Of a stretch of 64,000 nt of DNA, positions 40,291 through 48,589 are shown in pieces. A program made the translations under genes and the position numbers. Below the pieces are notes generated by a model. The model was not told where the DNA came from and made no database searches. It worked only from the letters and a program-made list of their open reading frames with translations. Position 1 is the stretch's first letter, and each line of letters opens with the position of its first letter. The DNA is taken from positions 806,001 through 870,000 of the forward strand of contig NZ_CP064787.1 of assembly GCF_017094505.1 (NCBI RefSeq), written 5' to 3'. The DNA is from Halapricum desulfuricans. GTDB lineage: Archaea; Halobacteriota; Halobacteria; Halobacteriales; Haloarculaceae.

Positions 40291-41295
40291 ATGATCGATC
40301 TGCGAAGCGACACCGTCACCAGACCCAGCGACGAGATGCGCGAGGCCGCCGCCGGGGCCGCGGTCGGCGACGACGTCTACGGTGAGGACCCGACGGTCAA
40401 CGAACTCGAAGCGCGAGCGGCCGAGCTTCTCGGGAAAGAAGCCGCGCTGTACGTCCCCTCGGGCACGATGGGCAACCAGATCGCCGTCAGGGCCCACACC
40501 GAGCGCGGTCAGGAGGTCCTCCTCGAGGAGGAGTGTCACACGTACAAGTGGGAACTCGGCGGGATCGCCCAGCACAGCCAGGTTCAGGCCCGGACGATCG
40601 ACGGGGGCGACCGCGGCGTCATCAGGCCCGAACAGGTCCACGACGGCTACGTCGAGGGCGACGACCACCGACCCGGGACGGGGCTGCTCGTTCTCGAGAA
40701 CACCCACAACGCACGGGGCGGGACGGCGATCGCACCCGAGCGCATCGACGAGGCGGCCCGGGCGGCCCACGAACACGATCTCGCGGTCCATCTCGACGGG
40801 GCACGGCTGTTCAACGCAGCGGCCGCGCTCGACGCTCCCGCCGCCCGGATCGCTCGCGAGGCAGATTCGGTGATGAGCTGTCTCTCGAAGGGGCTGGGCG
40901 CACCCGTCGGGTCGATGCTCGCCGGCTCCGGCGAGTTTATCGAACGCGCCCGCCGGATCCGCAAGCTCATGGGGGGCGGCATGCGACAGGCCGGGATCGT
41001 CGCCGCTCCGGGGCTGCTCGCGCTGGAGAACCGGGATCGACTGCACGAGGACCATCGTCGGGCGCGCAAGCTGGCGGCCGGACTCGAAGACGCTCCCGGC
41101 CTGTCGCCGTCAGAGCCCGAAACCAATATCGTCCTCGTCGAGACCGACGACCCCGCGGAGACAGTCCTCGAACAGCTTCGTGAACGCGGCGTCGCGGGCT
41201 CGGCGTTCGGCGAGCACACGATCAGGCTGTGCACGCACTGGGATATCGACGACGCGGACGTCGAGACGGCGATCGAAGTCGCGTCGTCGCTCTAG
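40291..41295 (+). CDS. ltaE: L-threonine aldolase (low specificity)
   Basis: A 334-residue fold-type I PLP enzyme that cleaves threonine to glycine and acetaldehyde. Landmarks: IDLRSDTVTRPSDEMREA at the N-terminus, VGDDVYGEDPTVNELEARAA, LYVPSGTMGNQIAV, VHLDGARLFNAA and the PLP lysine in SCLSKGLGAPVGSML near residue 200. Start is the ATG at 40291, 27 bp after a CTTTTGAC box; an in-frame TTG nine codons earlier is inside that box. The stop overlaps the convergent small membrane gene by 4 bp. Confidence 0.93.
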   Translation: MIDLRSDTVTRPSDEMREAAAGAAVGDDVYGEDPTVNELEARAAELLGKEAALYVPSGTMGNQIAVRAHTERGQEVLLEEECHTYKWELGGIAQHSQVQARTIDGGDRGVIRPEQVHDGYVEGDDHRPGTGLLVLENTHNARGGTAIAPERIDEAARAAHEHDLAVHLDGARLFNAAAALDAPAARIAREADSVMSCLSKGLGAPVGSMLAGSGEFIERARRIRKLMGGGMRQAGIVAAPGLLALENRDRLHEDHRRARKLAAGLEDAPGLSPSEPETNIVLVETDDPAETVLEQLRERGVAGSAFGEHTIRLCTHWDIDDADVETAIEVASSL

Positions 41296-41453
41296 CGCTT
41301 TCGACGGGCCTGTTCGACCCCTTCCTGAAACCCGGTGACGGTCCGGCGGAGGAACAGGTACACGAAGAACACGAACCCGAGCAGGACGGCGACGATCGCG
41401 ACGAGCACCGGATCTATCTCGAGACCGAAGACGCTGACGAGCGGGTGAACCAT
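41292..41453 (-). CDS. small single-pass membrane protein
   Basis: A 53-residue protein: MVHPLVSVFGLEIDPVLVAI, then a 23-residue hydrophobic helix (VLVAIVAVLLGFVFFVYLFL) and a basic tail RRTVTGFQEGVEQARRKR. One membrane helix with the C-terminus probably inside. Its clean start, hydrophobic core and basic tail argue it is real. Unnamed; the gene ends 4 bp inside ltaE. Confidence 0.65.
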   Translation of the reverse strand: MVHPLVSVFGLEIDPVLVAIVAVLLGFVFFVYLFLRRTVTGFQEGVEQARRKR

Positions 41454-41580
41454 ACCGGGCCTTTCCCGGCCCGCAAAAAAGACTTTTTGGGGTCGTCATC
41501 TGCTTTTTAAGGCGTGTGTGAACACGTGTCGCGCGTCGTGATGCGCGTCAAAATCGGCACTACAGCTGTAGATACCGAAA

Positions 41581-41592
41581 CTATTATATATG
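41581..41592 (+). promoter_or_regulatory. TATA box of tfb
   Basis: CTATTATATATG about 95 bp before the tfb ATG. A second AT-rich tract (CTTTTTAAGG) lies near 41500, so more than one promoter may drive this transcription factor gene; a 5' leader of roughly 60 nt is implied. Confidence 0.5.
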
Positions 41593-41675
41593 GTTGGGAC
41601 TAACCGATCGGTCAGCGACTACAATCCGGGTTTTGCCAGGGATGTTCCTGCCCGGACAGCGCCCGCCCTCGAACC

Positions 41676-42638
41676 ATGAGTGAGTCAACACGAACGCGAG
41701 CACGATCGACAGTAGAATCGGAGACCGACGAACAGAGCGACCTTACCTGCCCGGAGTGCGGCGGGAACCTCGTGGCCGACGACGCGCGCGGCGAGACTGT
41801 CTGTGACGACTGCGGACTGGTCGTCGACGCCGACGAGATCGACCGCGGGCCCGAGTGGCGCGCGTTCGATTCCAAGGAGAAAGACGAGAAGTCCCGCGTC
41901 GGCGCGCCGACGACGAACATGATGCACGACAAGGGGCTGTCGACGAATATCGACTGGCGCGACAAGGACGCCTACGGCAACTCCCTGTCCTCGAACCAGC
42001 GCGAGAAGATGCAGCGCCTGCGCAAATGGAACGAGCGCTTCCGGACCCGCGACTCCAAGGAGCGCAACCTCAAGCAGGCGCTGGGCGAGATCGACCGCAT
42101 GGCCTCGGCGCTTGGCCTGCCCGAGAACGTCCGCGAGACCGCAAGCGTCATCTACCGACGCGCGCTCGACGAGGACCTGTTGCCCGGCCGCTCGATCGAG
42201 GGCGTCTCGACCTCCGCGGTCTACGCCGCCGCCCGGCAGGCCGGCGTACCCCGGTCGCTCGACGAGATCACCGACGTCTCCCGCGTCGGCAAAGACGAGA
42301 TCGCGCGCACGTACCGGTACGTCGTCCGCGAGCTCGGGCTGGAGGTCAAGCCCGCAGACCCCGAGAGTTACGTGCCCCGCTTCGCCTCGGATCTGGACCT
42401 CTCCGAAGAGGCCGAACACCGCGCCCGCGAACTGCTGACCAACGCCAAAGAGCAGGGCGTCCACTCCGGGAAATCCCCCGTCGGACTGGCCGCCGCCGCG
42501 GTCTATGCCGCCTCGCTTCTGACCAACGAGAAGACCACCCAGGCCGCCGTCTCGGAGGTCGCGGACATCTCCGAGGTCACGATCCGCAACCGGTATCACG
42601 AACTGCTCGAGGCCGAACAGGGCATCGCGATGGCCTGA
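41676..42638 (+). CDS. tfb: transcription initiation factor TFB (TFIIB homologue)
   Basis: A 320-residue TFB: a hydrophilic N-terminus, zinc ribbon (CPECGGNLV and CDDCGLVVD, residues about 25-55), B-reader/linker (EWRAFDSKEKDEKSRVGAP), and two cyclin repeats from about 110 (LKQALGEIDRMASALGLPEN onward) and 215 (YVPRFASDLDLSEEAEHRAR onward), with DNA-contacting TTQAAVSEVADISEVTIRNR in the second. It bridges TBP-TATA and RNA polymerase. Haloarchaea have many TFB paralogues with different regulons; which one this is cannot be told from sequence alone. The 200-bp promoter region is unusually AT-rich for the window. Confidence 0.95.
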   Translation: MSESTRTRARSTVESETDEQSDLTCPECGGNLVADDARGETVCDDCGLVVDADEIDRGPEWRAFDSKEKDEKSRVGAPTTNMMHDKGLSTNIDWRDKDAYGNSLSSNQREKMQRLRKWNERFRTRDSKERNLKQALGEIDRMASALGLPENVRETASVIYRRALDEDLLPGRSIEGVSTSAVYAAARQAGVPRSLDEITDVSRVGKDEIARTYRYVVRELGLEVKPADPESYVPRFASDLDLSEEAEHRARELLTNAKEQGVHSGKSPVGLAAAAVYAASLLTNEKTTQAAVSEVADISEVTIRNRYHELLEAEQGIAMA

Positions 42639-42829
42639 CCACTTTTTACTTCGTCGGGTGCGCTCCGTCGGCGCGCATCGCGTCTCGCAAGGACGTAGAA
42701 CAACGCCCCTCACGCGGGCGACCGCCGCAACCGCACCGCCACGACGGCGACCGCGCCGCCACAGCGCTCTGCGTGCATCCGAGATATCTTCTGACGAGTC
42801 CTATCAGGGTTGATAACTGCGGAGTCACG

Positions 42830-42837
42830 TTTAATCC
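42830..42837 (+). promoter_or_regulatory. TATA-like box of the soluble transducer gene
   Basis: TTTAATCC centred 28 bp before the ATG at 42862, indicating a leaderless mRNA. Confidence 0.5.
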
Positions 42838-42861
42838 TGCGCGACCCGCGAGTGCACGTAT

Positions 42862-43746
42862 ATGGCTTCAGATACGGGTGGTCTCGACGAGGAGTTCGAG
42901 ACGTCCGGCACCGACGCGTCCGACCTGGGGGGCGCGATCGACGAACTGCTGCGCGCGTCCGAGAACGTCTCACAGAGTTCCCAGCAGATCAGCGATCTCG
43001 CCCAGGAGCAGTCGGACAACATGCGCGAGGTCGCGAGCGAAGTGTCGAATCTCAGCGCGACCGTCGAAGAGGTCGCCTCGAGCGCCAACGAGGTGAAGGC
43101 GACCAGCCAGCAGGCGCGACAGCTCGCCGACGACGGCCGGAACGTCGCCGACGAGGCGATCGAGGCGATGGAGGCCGTCGACGACGCCAACGAGGACGTC
43201 AGCGAGGACGTCTCGCAGTTGCGCGACCGCATCGACGAGATCGACGACATCGTCGAGGTGATCAACGACATCGCTGACCAGACGAACATGCTGGCGTTGA
43301 ACGCCTCGATCGAGGCCGCTCGTGCGGGTGAGGCGGGTGAAGGATTCGCCGTCGTCGCCGACGAGGTGAAGTCGCTGGCCGAGGAGTCCCAGCAGAACGC
43401 CGCGGAGATCGAATCGATGGTCGCGGACATCAAACGCGACACCGAGAGCACTGTCGAATCCATTCAGGACGCAAACGAGCAGGTCGAGGCCGGGATCGAA
43501 CAGGTCGACGAGGCCGTGGAGATCCTCAAGAAGATCGATCAGGCCGTCAGCGAAGCCGCCCAGGGTGCCGAAGAGGTCGCCGAAGCCACCGACGATCAGG
43601 CCGCCTCGACCGAGGAAGTCGCGAGCATGGTCGACGAGACCGCCGAGTCCGCCGAACGCGTCGCCGAGGAGATCGAGCAGATCGCCGCCGCCAACGAGCA
43701 ACAGGCCGCCAAGGTCAACGAGATTCAGCGAATGCTCGACCGGTGA
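42862..43746 (+). CDS. soluble chemotaxis transducer (MCP signalling domain only)
   Basis: A 294-residue Htr-type protein with no membrane helix, PAS/GAF sensor or HAMP. It is a coiled-coil hairpin throughout: methylation helices at both ends (Glu/Gln/Ala-rich, for example [20 protein letters not shown] and [20 protein letters not shown]) and the conserved tip around residues 145-190 ([20 protein letters not shown] then [18 protein letters not shown]), which binds CheW and CheA. It must sense through another protein or directly through its short N-terminal tail (first about 30 residues). cheA/cheW are not in the window. Confidence 0.9.
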   Translation: MASDTGGLDEEFETSGTDASDLGGAIDELLRASENVSQSSQQISDLAQEQSDNMREVASEVSNLSATVEEVASSANEVKATSQQARQLADDGRNVADEAIEAMEAVDDANEDVSEDVSQLRDRIDEIDDIVEVINDIADQTNMLALNASIEAARAGEAGEGFAVVADEVKSLAEESQQNAAEIESMVADIKRDTESTVESIQDANEQVEAGIEQVDEAVEILKKIDQAVSEAAQGAEEVAEATDDQAASTEEVASMVDETAESAERVAEEIEQIAAANEQQAAKVNEIQRMLDR

Positions 43747-43857
43747 ACGGCGACAGGCACGCACCGAACGCGCGTCGACTGTCGCTCTGGAAGACGCGCG
43801 TCAGACGATTCGTGGCCGACCGCAACGGCTTTTTCCGTCGAGTCGGATCCCATAGCC

Positions 43858-44511
43858 ATGCGTTTCGGCGTCGACGAAGCCGGCAAGGGGCCGGTCCTGG
43901 GTTCGATGTTCGCCGCGGCAGTACTGGCCGACCCCGACGCGCTCCCCGGAGACGTCGGCGACTCGAAAACCGTCGCTGCGGGGCGGCGAACCGAGATGGC
44001 CGGCGAGATCCGAGCTGCTGCTGATCGCGTTGCCGTCGCGGAGATCACCGTCGAGGAGATCGACGACGAGGAGACCGACATGAACACTCTGACTGTCGAG
44101 GCCCACGCGAGGGCGCTGTCGAAACTGCTCGCGGGGCGAGACGCCAGCGCGGGGATTTCGGGGTTCGTCGACGCCGGCGACAGCAACGCCGTGCGGTTCG
44201 GCCAGCGCCTGCGCGAGCGGCTCGACGCCGACGTCGATCTGCGGGCCGAACACGAGGCCGACGCCACCTACCGGATCGTCGGCGCGGCCAGCGTGATCGC
44301 AAAAGTCGCCCGTGACGCCCACGTGCGGGCGCTGAGCGCCAAGTACGGCGACGTGGGGAGCGGATATCCGTCCGATCCGACAACCCGCGCGTTTCTGGAC
44401 GGCTACGTCGAGACCTACGACGAACTGCCCGAGTGTGCGCGGGAGTCCTGGCAGACCAGCAAGGACGCGCTCGCGGCCGCGGCACAGGCAAGTCTCGACG
44501 CCTTCGAGTGA
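43858..44511 (+). CDS. rnhB: ribonuclease HII
   Basis: A 217-residue RNase HII that cuts the RNA strand of RNA-DNA hybrids and single embedded ribonucleotides. Catalytic region GVDEAGKGPVLGSMF at the N-terminus (Asp, Glu), DSKTVAAGRR, the central FVDAGDS, HEADATYRIVGAASVIAKVA (Asp and the SxxAKxxRD motif) and the GxxYPSDP loop GSGYPSDPTTRAFLDGY. Length is typical. An ACGGCTTTTTC TATA-like box lies 25-30 bp upstream of the ATG. It is convergent with the glycosyltransferase gene at 44518, the two stops 6 bp apart. Confidence 0.95.
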   Translation: MRFGVDEAGKGPVLGSMFAAAVLADPDALPGDVGDSKTVAAGRRTEMAGEIRAAADRVAVAEITVEEIDDEETDMNTLTVEAHARALSKLLAGRDASAGISGFVDAGDSNAVRFGQRLRERLDADVDLRAEHEADATYRIVGAASVIAKVARDAHVRALSAKYGDVGSGYPSDPTTRAFLDGYVETYDELPECARESWQTSKDALAAAAQASLDAFE

Positions 44512-44517
44512 CCGCTA

Positions 44518-46446
44518 TCAGGAGTTACACTCGCCCGTCCGTTCGAGGACGACCGTGTACCCGTAGACGCCGACGTCCTGCGGGTCGCCGTACTGGATCG
44601 TCCGCGGGAAGATCCCGGCCCGGATCACGTTTCGGGTTCGGTCGTACGGCCGGCCGTCATCGAGAAACGGCGGTTCCCGACCGAACCGCGCGGCCACGTC
44701 GTAGGGATAGGGTGCGTTCTCGGTCTCGTAGGGGCCGCCCTCGGCCAGCAGATCGCGGACGTACTCGGTGTCCCCCGGTCGCGTCCATCGATCGGACAGT
44801 TGGCTGTGGTTGTCCGGTGCGAGCCAGATCATCGCACGCTGGTAGTTGAGGACGACGTAGTCTGGACAGCGCCGTTCGACGTTTTGCATCCACTCACCCC
44901 GGGGTAGGCCGTCCGTCCCGGCGGTCGGCCGGTAGATTGTCCAGCCGTGGGGGACTGCGGCCTCCTGAGAGTCGCCGGCGTAGGTCTCGACCGTCGCGTC
45001 GGCACCGCCGTGAGCCTGCAGCCAGCCGACGGCGTCGTCGCGTGGCTGGCTGGCGTAGCCGACCGTCCCGACGCCCGCGTAGATCGCCGTCGAGACGACC
45101 AGAACCACTGCGAGCGTGCGAGCGACGCGTTCGCGGTCGGCATCGAGCCACTGCAACCCGAGCGCGACCAGCAGGATCGACATCGGGAACATCGGCAGCA
45201 GGTGGTGGGTCCGGAAGTACGCCCACGTCGAGTACACGCCGGTCATGACGGCGATCACCGACAGTGCGAGGGCAATCGCGGCGGTTTCGAGCGAGACGGT
45301 CGGCCGCCCGCGTCCGGCGTCGTCGGACTCCCTCGCCAGCGCCGCGAACGCCCGCCGCCCCAGCGCGCCGACTCCGGCAGCGACCCCGCCGGCCGAGGCG
45401 AGCGCCAGCGGCCAGCCGAGGCCGTTCGCGCTCCCGCGGACGTACCACCACCATGCCGGCCGGGAGAGCCACCCGTGGGAACTCGTCTTCTCGCCCGCGA
45501 CGCGATCGACGCGATCGAGGATCACTTCCGGGCCGTCCCACAACTCTGCCAGCACACTGCCGGACGCGCCGCTCGGGATCGTGTTGAGCACGGCGCTCGG
45601 AAACGAGAGATAGATCGTGAAAACCGCAAGCAGGGGACCGCCGACGAGCAACTCGGGCCGCAACAGCGCCCGCGCGGGGTCGTCGGCCCGGGCGGCGCGA
45701 AGCAGGTACGCGACGCCCAGCAGCATCGCCGTCACGCCGGCTGTCGGCTTGAACGCGATCGCGACCCCGCCGACGGCACTCGCGCCCAGGAAGAGCCGAC
45801 GCGAACCCGTTTCGACGTACCGCACCGCGAGATAGAACACGAGCAGGACACAGAACAGCGCCGGGAGGTCCTCGCCGGCCTCGTGTGCGAGGACGATCAC
45901 GGCCCAGGTCAGCGCCAGCAACAGCGCGGCCAGGCGTCCGGTCGGCCGGTCGCGGACGCGCGTCCCGATCCGGTACAGCAGATAGACCGACCCGACCGCG
46001 AAGGTGACGTTCGTCAGCCGGGCCGGCAGGACCGTCGCCCACCACAGCCAGGCCGGGATCGCCTGCCAGTGGGCGTAGAAGTCCGTCCCGAGCGCACCGA
46101 AGAGGTCGCCGAACGCGCTCGCGTCGCCGATCAGGACCGCGATCGCGATCGCCGGCAGCGCCACCAGCGCGTAGAGATACAGCGTCGGCCCGAACACGCG
46201 CCAGTATTTCGTCCCTTCCTGTAGCGTCTCGAGGCCGAACCCGTCGTTGACGACGAAACCGGCGATCTCCATCACGTCGACGACCCGCCAGCGCTCGTCT
46301 CTGGTCGCGAAGTTCGGCAATCGATGCCAGAGCCAGAACGCCGAGAGCAGCGCCGACAGCAACAGGATGTACTTGAGATACGGGTCGGCGGCGAGGTCCT
46401 CACGAACCTGTCGGCGGACGCGGTCGAGCGGGGAGGGCAACCACAT
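44518..46446 (-). CDS. GT-C/ArnT-like membrane glycosyltransferase (PMT family)
   Basis: A 642-residue protein with about eleven to twelve membrane helices in the first 460 residues and an exterior C-terminal domain of about 180 residues. The first exterior loop carries an acidic pair in NFATRDERWRVVDVMEIAG, the usual site of GT-C catalytic carboxylates, and THHLLPMFPMSILLVALGLQ is like the later helices of ArnT/PMT enzymes, which move a sugar from a polyprenyl-phosphate donor to lipid or protein on the outer face. A likely donor supplier (DPM1-like GT2) is the divergent neighbour. Start is ATG 46446, 27 bp after TATA-like TTTTGTAC; an 88-codon upstream extension is spurious. Confidence 0.8.
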   Translation of the reverse strand: MWLPSPLDRVRRQVREDLAADPYLKYILLLSALLSAFWLWHRLPNFATRDERWRVVDVMEIAGFVVNDGFGLETLQEGTKYWRVFGPTLYLYALVALPAIAIAVLIGDASAFGDLFGALGTDFYAHWQAIPAWLWWATVLPARLTNVTFAVGSVYLLYRIGTRVRDRPTGRLAALLLALTWAVIVLAHEAGEDLPALFCVLLVFYLAVRYVETGSRRLFLGASAVGGVAIAFKPTAGVTAMLLGVAYLLRAARADDPARALLRPELLVGGPLLAVFTIYLSFPSAVLNTIPSGASGSVLAELWDGPEVILDRVDRVAGEKTSSHGWLSRPAWWWYVRGSANGLGWPLALASAGGVAAGVGALGRRAFAALARESDDAGRGRPTVSLETAAIALALSVIAVMTGVYSTWAYFRTHHLLPMFPMSILLVALGLQWLDADRERVARTLAVVLVVSTAIYAGVGTVGYASQPRDDAVGWLQAHGGADATVETYAGDSQEAAVPHGWTIYRPTAGTDGLPRGEWMQNVERRCPDYVVLNYQRAMIWLAPDNHSQLSDRWTRPGDTEYVRDLLAEGGPYETENAPYPYDVAARFGREPPFLDDGRPYDRTRNVIRAGIFPRTIQYGDPQDVGVYGYTVVLERTGECNS

Positions 46447-46467
46447 CACCGACAGGTATCGTCCCGG

Positions 46468-46477
46468 TGTACAAAAA
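46468..46477 (-). promoter_or_regulatory. TATA-like box of the GT-C gene
   Basis: CTTTTTGTAC-type tract on the minus strand, centred 27 bp before the ATG at 46446. Confidence 0.45.
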
Positions 46478-46549
46478 GACAGGCGACCTGTCCTCGAAAG
46501 GTCTTTGAGAGCCCACGGGGAACGGTCTGGTATCTCGCCGGGGACAGCC

Positions 46550-47353
46550 ATGGAAACCAAACCGACCCAGACGGGAACTGACGGCGAGCCCTCGCAGGCA
46601 AGTCGCTCGCCGGACGATCGGACCGTCTCGCCGGACAGCCGGGACGCGGAGCAGCCGGCCCGAGACGTGGAGACGGACCTGTCGGTGCTGGCGATCGTGC
46701 CCGCGTACAACGAGGCCGAGACAGTCGCTGACGTCGTCGCCGAGACGAGTCGCTACGTCGACAGGGCCGTCGTCGTCGACGACGCGAGCACGGACGACAC
46801 CGTCGACAGGGCACGTGAGGTCGCCGACGGCGTCGTTTCCCATCCCCAGAACATGGGCGTCGGGGGAGCGGTCCACACCGGATACCGGGTCGGCGTGCGC
46901 GAGGGGTTCGACGTGGTCGTCCAGATCGACGCCGACGGCCAGCACGACCCGGCCGACATCCCGCGCTTGCTCGAACGGATCGACGACGGGGCCGACATGG
47001 CGATCGGAAGCCGGTGGCTCAACGACAGCCACAAGGAGTATAGCCTCGTCCGGCGGGCGGGGATCCGGTTTTTCACCTGGGAGGTCAACACCCTCGCCGA
47101 CCTCGACATCACGGACGTCACGAGTGGGTTCCGGGCGTACACGACCGAGCTGCTCGCGGACCTCTCCCGGCCGGAGAACAGCCACTGGGCGCTCGAACAG
47201 ACGCTGGAAGCGTCCCGGAAGGGATACCGGATCGTCGAGGTGTCGACGCCGATGCCCCCCGAGACCGACGGCTCACAGTTCGACTTCGGGACGTTCCTCA
47301 AGTACCCGCCGCGGATGATCAAGACCACGATGAAAGTGCTCCTGTTCAGATGA
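46550..47353 (+). CDS. GT2-family glycosyltransferase, dolichol-phosphate mannose/glucose synthase-like
   Basis: A 267-residue cytoplasmic GT-A glycosyltransferase. After a disordered 45-residue N-terminus come AIVPAYNEAETVADVVAETS, VVVDDASTDDTVD, the DxD metal motif in VVQIDADGQHDPADIPRLLE, DMAIGSRWLND, TDVTSGFRAYTTELL and the acceptor/base region HWALEQTLEASRKGYRIVEV. The fold suggests transfer of a sugar from a nucleotide donor to dolichyl phosphate, supplying the GT-C enzyme encoded divergently. First gene of a five-gene co-directional set (GT2, DUF2304, deacetylase, LPG-synthase-like flippase); it overlaps the DUF2304 gene by 4 bp. Confidence 0.9.
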   Translation: METKPTQTGTDGEPSQASRSPDDRTVSPDSRDAEQPARDVETDLSVLAIVPAYNEAETVADVVAETSRYVDRAVVVDDASTDDTVDRAREVADGVVSHPQNMGVGGAVHTGYRVGVREGFDVVVQIDADGQHDPADIPRLLERIDDGADMAIGSRWLNDSHKEYSLVRRAGIRFFTWEVNTLADLDITDVTSGFRAYTTELLADLSRPENSHWALEQTLEASRKGYRIVEVSTPMPPETDGSQFDFGTFLKYPPRMIKTTMKVLLFR

Positions 47354-47742
47354 TCGGGCTCGAACTCTCTCCAATCCACGGAATCGGCGTCGTCGCAGGG
47401 TTGGCGCTGCTGTATCAGAGTTACCGCCTCGTCGCTGCACGCAAGGGGAGCGTCTTCGAGTTCCTGCTGTGGGCCGGCTTCGGGATCGGGTTGCTCGCGA
47501 TCTCGATCGGCAGCGCGCTGAAGTCGGTCGATCTCCTCGATGCGCTAGAGGGGACGCTCTCCGCGCTCGGGTTCGGCCCCGGTACCGACTCGATTTTCTT
47601 CGTCTCGAACCTCCTGTTGCTGTTCGTCGTCTTCTACACCTACGTCCAGCTCGTCGAGAGCCGCCGACGGCTCTCCGATCTCAACCAGGAACTCGCACTG
47701 CTGCGCTACGACCTCGAACAGCGGACCGACGACGAGGACTGA
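47350..47742 (+). CDS. DUF2304 membrane protein
   Basis: A 130-residue protein with three hydrophobic helices (residues about 10-27, 38-58, 80-100) and a C-terminal amphipathic coil (QLVESRRRLSDLNQELALLR YDLEQR, in parts). This matches DUF2304, which in bacteria and archaea almost always sits next to a GT2 glycosyltransferase, presumably as its membrane partner or lipid-carrier handler. It is translationally coupled to the GT2 gene (4-bp overlap) and is followed by the deacetylase after 3 bp. Confidence 0.85.
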   Translation: MIGLELSPIHGIGVVAGLALLYQSYRLVAARKGSVFEFLLWAGFGIGLLAISIGSALKSVDLLDALEGTLSALGFGPGTDSIFFVSNLLLLFVVFYTYVQLVESRRRLSDLNQELALLRYDLEQRTDDED

Positions 47743-47745
47743 TCC

Positions 47746-48570
47746 ATGACAGCTCGTGCCGTCCTCTCGGTCGATTTTGAGAGTTTCGCTCACACGCCCG
47801 CCTACAGGAGCGCGTCGGGAACCACGTCGGATCCCGAGGACATCGGCCCCGATCAGACGGAGCGGCTGCTCGAAACGTTCGAGACTCACGACGCGACCAG
47901 TACCTTCTTCGTCGTCTCGGAAGTCGCCCAGCGCCATCCCGATCGGATCGTCGCCGCGGCCGACCGAGGCCACGAGATCGCCTCCCATACGCACACACAT
48001 CCGCTGTTGATCGATCGTACAGTCGCCGAGCGTCGCGAGGAGCTGACGCGATCGAGACAGATTCTGGAGTCGGTGACGGACGCATCGGTAACGGGCTTTC
48101 GTGCTCCGGCCTTCGATTTCGGCGCGGATCACTTCGAGTTGCTGGCCGATGCGGGCTACCAATACGACTCCAGCGTCGCCCCCTGCCGGTCGATTCCGGG
48201 CTGGTACGGCGGCGAGTGGTCAGTGCGAGAACCGACGCCGGCCAGCGAGTTGCGGGCGAACGCACCCGACTCGGTGACCGAACTGCCGATCGCAGTAATG
48301 CCCGGGCTCGGACTGCCGCTGACGGGGACCTGGATCCGGTTTTTCGGCGTCCACTACACCCTGCTGGGAATGAAACTGCTCGCCAGACGCGGGATCGCGC
48401 CCGTCCTGTACGTCCACCCGTGGGAGCTCGCGGACCTCCCGCCCGTCGAGGGCGTTCCACGACGGGTGTACGTCCGGACCGGCGAGTGGATGTGGCGTGC
48501 CGTCGAACGGATCCTACAGAGCGATTTCGAGTTCGTCACCGCCCGAAACGTTGTGGAGGAGACGGAATGA
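47746..48570 (+). CDS. polysaccharide deacetylase (NodB-type)
   Basis: A 274-residue NodB-fold enzyme: SVDFESFAHTPAYRSAS (catalytic Asp and metal site), HDATSTFFVVSEVAQRHPDR, the metal-binding GHEIASHTHTHPLLID (HxxxH), and FRAPAFDFGADHFELLADAG with the closing YVHPWELADLP. It removes N- or O-acyl groups from sugars, or splits urea/imide-like bonds in related enzymes. There is no signal peptide, so it likely acts on a cytoplasmic or inner-leaflet lipid-linked sugar, which fits the neighbouring glycosyltransferase, DUF2304 and flippase-like genes. Confidence 0.9.
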   Translation: MTARAVLSVDFESFAHTPAYRSASGTTSDPEDIGPDQTERLLETFETHDATSTFFVVSEVAQRHPDRIVAAADRGHEIASHTHTHPLLIDRTVAERREELTRSRQILESVTDASVTGFRAPAFDFGADHFELLADAGYQYDSSVAPCRSIPGWYGGEWSVREPTPASELRANAPDSVTELPIAVMPGLGLPLTGTWIRFFGVHYTLLGMKLLARRGIAPVLYVHPWELADLPPVEGVPRRVYVRTGEWMWRAVERILQSDFEFVTARNVVEETE

Positions 48571-48589
48571 TAGCCACGGGAGAACCGCG

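Noticed and set aside
39352-41055. 567-codon version of the PAC2 gene
   Set aside because: The N-terminal 315 residues are antisense to ltaE and run through the intergenic region; the TATA box and ATG at 40107 define the real start.
44518-46710. Glycosyltransferase start at 46710 instead of 46446
   Set aside because: The extra 88 residues are basic and low quality, overlap the divergent GT2 gene and lie upstream of a fitting TATA box at 46468-46477.
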